Assembly (NCBI GenBank): GCA_018303505.1
Contig: JAGVYA010000046.1
Coordinates: 1 to 33,437, forward strand
DNA from: Candidatus Woesearchaeota archaeon
GTDB lineage: Archaea > Nanobdellota > Nanobdellia > Woesearchaeales > GW2011-AR4
DNA length: 33,437 nucleotides
Direction: 5' to 3'
Shown: piece after piece, positions 30,675-33,437 of the stretch
Position numbering within the stretch: the stretch's first letter is position 1
Layout: every line of letters starts with the position of its first letter
Position numbers and translations under genes: made by a program
Notes under the pieces: model-generated
What the model saw: only the letters and a program-made list of their open reading frames with translations
Databases searched by the model: none
Told to the model about the DNA's origin: nothing

Positions 30675-31704
30675 TTTCCACATCAACCTTTATGCCGTCA
30701 TTCTTCAATGATTTCTGAGCAGCCTCAATAACCTTCACAACCCTTAAACCAGAATAGCCGTCTGTCAAAGGCTTTTTGCTATTTTTAATGCAGTCAATAA
30801 AATGCGCTGCCATAACGCTTAAAGGCTCCTTGTTCTCAATTTTTGGCGCATAAACATCTCCAGTCCTATAAGTTAAAACCCACTGCTCGTAAGTGTCATA
30901 ATAAGGCTGTTTTGGAATATTGTTTTTTTGTATTGTAACCCCTTTATCATAAATCTTTATCTTTTCATCTTGCGCAACATCATCAAACACAAGCATTTTT
31001 TTGTTGCCCACAATTGTAGTTCTTCTGGTCTTGCAGGGGTCAAGCCATGAAACATGCATGTTAGCCACTATTTTATCTTTGAATTCAAGAGTTATTCGTG
31101 CATCATCCTCAATGCCATCTCTTATGTAAGATTGCCCGATTGCTCTTGCAGTTAAAGGCGTCTCCTCAAGATAGTAAAGCAGCATTGATACGTCATGCGG
31201 AGCCAAATCCCAAATCACATTGATTTTTTCTTGGAACAATCCAAGATTCACCCTTATCATGTCAATTGTCAGTATCTTGCCCAATTCATTGCTTTTCAAG
31301 ATTTCTTTTATTTTTCTCACAGGAGCGCTGTACTCGAAAGTATGGTCTACCATCAAAATTTCTTTGTTTTTTTCAGCCAGTCTGATAAGCTCAATTGCGT
31401 CCTTTGAATTGTTGGTTATTGGCTTCTCTATCAAAACATGTTTGTTCGCTTTCAAGGCATCTGATGCAATTTTATAATGCGTTTCAACAGGCGTTGCAAT
31501 TACAACAGCTTCCACTTCTTCATCTTCCAGAATACTATTATAATCTCTTGTAATCTCTATTTTTTGGTACAAGCTTTTTACATGGCTTAGCCTATTTTCA
31601 TCCAGATCAGCGCAATAAGCTATCTCCACTCCATTAATGCTGTTAAAATTCCTTACTAAGTTTGGTCCCCAGTAACCGCACCCTATAATGCCTAGTTTTA
31701 TCAT
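30667..31704 (-). CDS. wbpB: WbpB-like UDP-N-acetyl-glucuronate 3-dehydrogenase (Gfo/Idh/MocA family)
   Basis: 345 residues. The Rossmann loop [16 protein letters not shown] starts the protein, VLIEKPIT carries the family EKP Lys, and [15 protein letters not shown] carries a conserved His. With WbpD- and WbpE-like genes next to it, the expected role is oxidising C3 of UDP-GlcNAcA, the step before amination and acetylation to UDP-2,3-diacetamido-uronate. The enzyme that makes UDP-GlcNAcA (WbpA) is not in the window. A TATA box (31724-31735) predicts a leaderless mRNA. Confidence 0.82.
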   Translation of the reverse strand: MIKLGIIGCGYWGPNLVRNFNSINGVEIAYCADLDENRLSHVKSLYQKIEITRDYNSILEDEEVEAVVIATPVETHYKIASDALKANKHVLIEKPITNNSKDAIELIRLAEKNKEILMVDHTFEYSAPVRKIKEILKSNELGKILTIDMIRVNLGLFQEKINVIWDLAPHDVSMLLYYLEETPLTARAIGQSYIRDGIEDDARITLEFKDKIVANMHVSWLDPCKTRRTTIVGNKKMLVFDDVAQDEKIKIYDKGVTIQKNNIPKQPYYDTYEQWVLTYRTGDVYAPKIENKEPLSVMAAHFIDCIKNSKKPLTDGYSGLRVVKVIEAAQKSLKNDGIKVDVEND

Positions 31705-31723
31705 ATTTCACGGTAGAATTATA

Positions 31724-31735
31724 GTATTTAAAAAG
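31724..31735 (-). promoter_or_regulatory. TATA box of wbpB-wbpD
   Basis: Minus-strand CTTTTTAAATAC, about 25 bases before ATG 31704. Confidence 0.5.
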
Positions 31736-31757
31736 ATATAGTATTATAATTAATTTG

Positions 31758-33290
31758 TTAATTTGCTGAAGAAGTATGTTTTGTGACTTTGCCAACAACT
31801 GCGTCTTTGTAAATAATGCTGTTCTTAATCTTTCTTAAAACTGCCCATGTTTTTATGCCAACCTTTTTCATTATGCCTCTTGTTGGCTTTGGCAACCATA
31901 CCCAATAAGCTATTGTGCCAATCACAGGCCCGAATTCTTTCTTTGAGATGTATTTCATTACAAATTTCTCTCCAATTTCAAGAGCTTTTTTTCTCTCTTC
32001 TTTTGTGAAATCTTGCGTTTCGATTACAGGTTGCCCGTCCCAAACTCCTATGTTGTTTTGGTAATCTTCCTCTGACATTGTAAACCATCCGTTCTTTTTG
32101 GCAATCTCATAAAACTCAGTTCCAATGTAAGGCAATGCAGAATAAAACCTAACTTCCTCAAGAGGGAGTTCCAGAGCAAGCTTAAGCGTTTGCTTGAAAT
32201 TCTCCATATTGTCGCCTGGCAGCCCAATTATGAAAAATCCGCCTGCAGGCAACCCAGCCTCTTTTGTAAGCTGCGCAGCTCTTTTAATCTGCTCAACTGT
32301 AGCGCCTTTCTTCATCTTGTTTAATACATCTTGTACTCCAGATTCAATGCCAAAGGCAATGTATATGCATCCGGCTTTTTTCATCTTCTGGAACATCTCC
32401 AAATCAACCTTATCAACTCTTATACCGTTTCTAAGCTCCCATTGGATTTTCAAGCCCCTTTCAACAATCAAGTCGCATATTTTCTTTACTCTTTCCTTGT
32501 CAAAATTGAAAACATCATCATTGAAGGCAAACCTTCTGTAGCCGTATTTTTTGTACCAGTGCTCTATCTCGTTAACAACATGCTCAGGGCTTCTTGTCCT
32601 GAATGTTCTTCCCATTGTTAAGAAAATTGAGCAGAAAATACATCTGTGTGGGCATCCTCTTGAAGTAACCATCGGCAATTTCTTGTCCATGTAATTGGCT
32701 AATTCAAAGAGATCATAGGCTGGAACAGGCAGCTCATCAAGATTTTCCAAAAAAGGCCTTTCAGGATTGACAATGTAATCATTTCCTCTTTTGAATGCAA
32801 TGCCTAAAACATTCTCAAGAGGAGCACCGTTCAAAATCTCTTTCAGTTGCATTTCCCCTTCTCTTATGACAGCAATGTCAGCTCCTGATTCATTAAGAAC
32901 TTCCTTCACAGTTGCAGATGTATGGGGCCCACCAATAATGACTTTGATATTGCTGTCAATTGCCTTGGCTTTTCTGATTAAATTGTACACCTCTCCATGC
33001 CCTTGAGTTACTGTTGTTGTTGCATAATAATCAGGCTTGAATTCTTTGACAGCGTTAATTACATAATCATCATTATAGCCAAGGCGCATGTCAATTATCC
33101 TCACATCATAGCCGCACAAGTCTCTTGCCACTCCAGCCAATGAAGCAATCCCAAAATGAGGCGATGTAGGCTTGCCCATAATTCCAACTAATCCAGGAAT
33201 CACAAAAAGAATCTTGCCTTTATGGCTTAAGCTATTTTGAGATTTTTCCAATAAAACAGCCTCGCTTTTCATCTCAAGTTTAGCTTCCAT
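31758..33290 (-). CDS. B12-binding radical SAM protein
   Basis: 510 residues, closest in the window to 12672-14078. An N-terminal extension of about 25 residues (Lys/Glu/Ser-rich) precedes KILFVIPGLVGIMGKPTSPHFGIASLAGVA, the B12-like domain, with IIGGPHTSAT and IAVIREGE. The cluster Cys are in TSRGCPHRCIFCS near 212. FGIESGV, IIGLPGDN and YIGTEFYEIAKKNGW follow, and the basic C terminus (WLPKPTRGIMKKVGIKTW) may touch the membrane. Start ATG 33290 has AGGA 7 bases upstream and a TATA box at 33317-33324. Substrate unknown. Confidence 0.85.
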   Translation of the reverse strand: MEAKLEMKSEAVLLEKSQNSLSHKGKILFVIPGLVGIMGKPTSPHFGIASLAGVARDLCGYDVRIIDMRLGYNDDYVINAVKEFKPDYYATTTVTQGHGEVYNLIRKAKAIDSNIKVIIGGPHTSATVKEVLNESGADIAVIREGEMQLKEILNGAPLENVLGIAFKRGNDYIVNPERPFLENLDELPVPAYDLFELANYMDKKLPMVTSRGCPHRCIFCSIFLTMGRTFRTRSPEHVVNEIEHWYKKYGYRRFAFNDDVFNFDKERVKKICDLIVERGLKIQWELRNGIRVDKVDLEMFQKMKKAGCIYIAFGIESGVQDVLNKMKKGATVEQIKRAAQLTKEAGLPAGGFFIIGLPGDNMENFKQTLKLALELPLEEVRFYSALPYIGTEFYEIAKKNGWFTMSEEDYQNNIGVWDGQPVIETQDFTKEERKKALEIGEKFVMKYISKKEFGPVIGTIAYWVWLPKPTRGIMKKVGIKTWAVLRKIKNSIIYKDAVVGKVTKHTSSAN

Positions 33291-33316
33291 TTATATTCCT
33301 ATAGAGGAAGTATCTC

Positions 33317-33324
33317 TATTTAAA
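33317..33324 (-). promoter_or_regulatory. TATA box of the third radical SAM gene
   Basis: Minus-strand TTTAAATA, 27 bases before ATG 33290; the expected start is a few bases before the ATG. Confidence 0.5.
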
Positions 33325-33334
33325 TGTTTTTATG

Positions 33335-33411
33335 GGTAGGTAAAGTCAAGTTATGTGCGCTGACTTTCTTTTGTTAAAATTATAAAACCACATGCCAAAG
33401 AATGCTTTGGC
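33335..33411 (+). promoter_or_regulatory. Two hairpins upstream of a gene that begins beyond the window
   Basis: GGTAGGTAAAGTCA resembles the start of the vapBC-flanking repeats (GGTACGTAAAGTTC). AAAGTCA (33342-33348) pairs with TGACTTT (33361-33367). A second perfect hairpin, GCCAAAG/CTTTGGC, spans 33394-33411. At 33431-33435 AGGTG is a likely ribosome site for a plus-strand gene starting just past 33437. Confidence 0.4.
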
Positions 33412-33437
33412 TCCGTTAATACTTTGAAAGGTGCTAA

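Noticed and set aside
1105-33412. GAATGCTTTGGCT shared by about 1105-1117 and 33400-33412
   Set aside because: A 13-base match is expected by chance in a window of this size, and the flanks do not align.
1-33437. CRISPR array or complete insertion sequence
   Set aside because: No regularly spaced repeats and no transposase or Cas-like proteins were found.

Overview
The window looks archaeal, AT-rich, and probably from a DPANN-type lineage such as Woesearchaeota or Pacearchaeota. The domain call rests on an archaeal-type 5S rRNA gene, TATA boxes about 25 bases before most transcription units, GGTGA-type ribosome sites, an intein and a LAGLIDADG endonuclease, a VapBC module, and two-domain radical SAM/B12 proteins. 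The lineage within archaea is inference only. Most of the window is a surface-glycan locus.

Layout. (1) 1-1204: a 5S rRNA gene with a 28-nt extra segment in its middle, followed by a LAGLIDADG endonuclease gene and a second decayed copy of the 5S 3' half. This looks like a mobile element that entered the 5S gene and rebuilt its end. (2) 1201-6555: a ribbon-helix-helix/nucleotidyltransferase fusion, then a three-gene operon for UDP-glucose to UDP-glucuronate to UDP-xylose. The dehydrogenase is split by an intein placed exactly before its catalytic Cys. (3) 6834-14078: two radical SAM/B12 proteins, three methyltransferase-like proteins, a small membrane protein and a Wzx-type flippase. (4) 21417-14103, minus strand: a tightly packed eight-gene operon headed by a winged-helix protein fused to a catalytically dead pyruvate-kinase core. 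Two direct repeats lie in its promoter. It continues with two COG1665-like nucleotidyltransferase paralogues, a HIT/GalT-like protein, HAD, PHP, APS-kinase-like and CDP-alcohol phosphotransferase-like proteins. (5) 24277-21510: CDP-glucose synthesis and 4,6-dehydration plus a glycosyltransferase; then a divergent glycosyltransferase and a methyltransferase. (6) 26185-27992: small accessory genes, namely vapBC between direct repeats, a coiled-coil membrane protein with no normal start codon, and a surface-glycoprotein remnant. (7) 27998-33290: WbpB/WbpD/WbpE-like enzymes for a 2,3-diacetamido-glucuronate sugar, a polysaccharide-deacetylase-like protein and a third radical SAM/B12 protein.

Together the genes make at least three kinds of activated sugar (UDP-xylose/UDP-glucuronate, CDP-4-keto-6-deoxyglucose, UDP-diacetamido-uronate), assemble and modify them, and flip the product across the membrane. 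The least explained parts are the operon led by the pyruvate-kinase-like regulator, the element in the 5S gene, and a two-hairpin repeat at 6614-6757 and 25513-25606 whose stems differ by compensating base changes.
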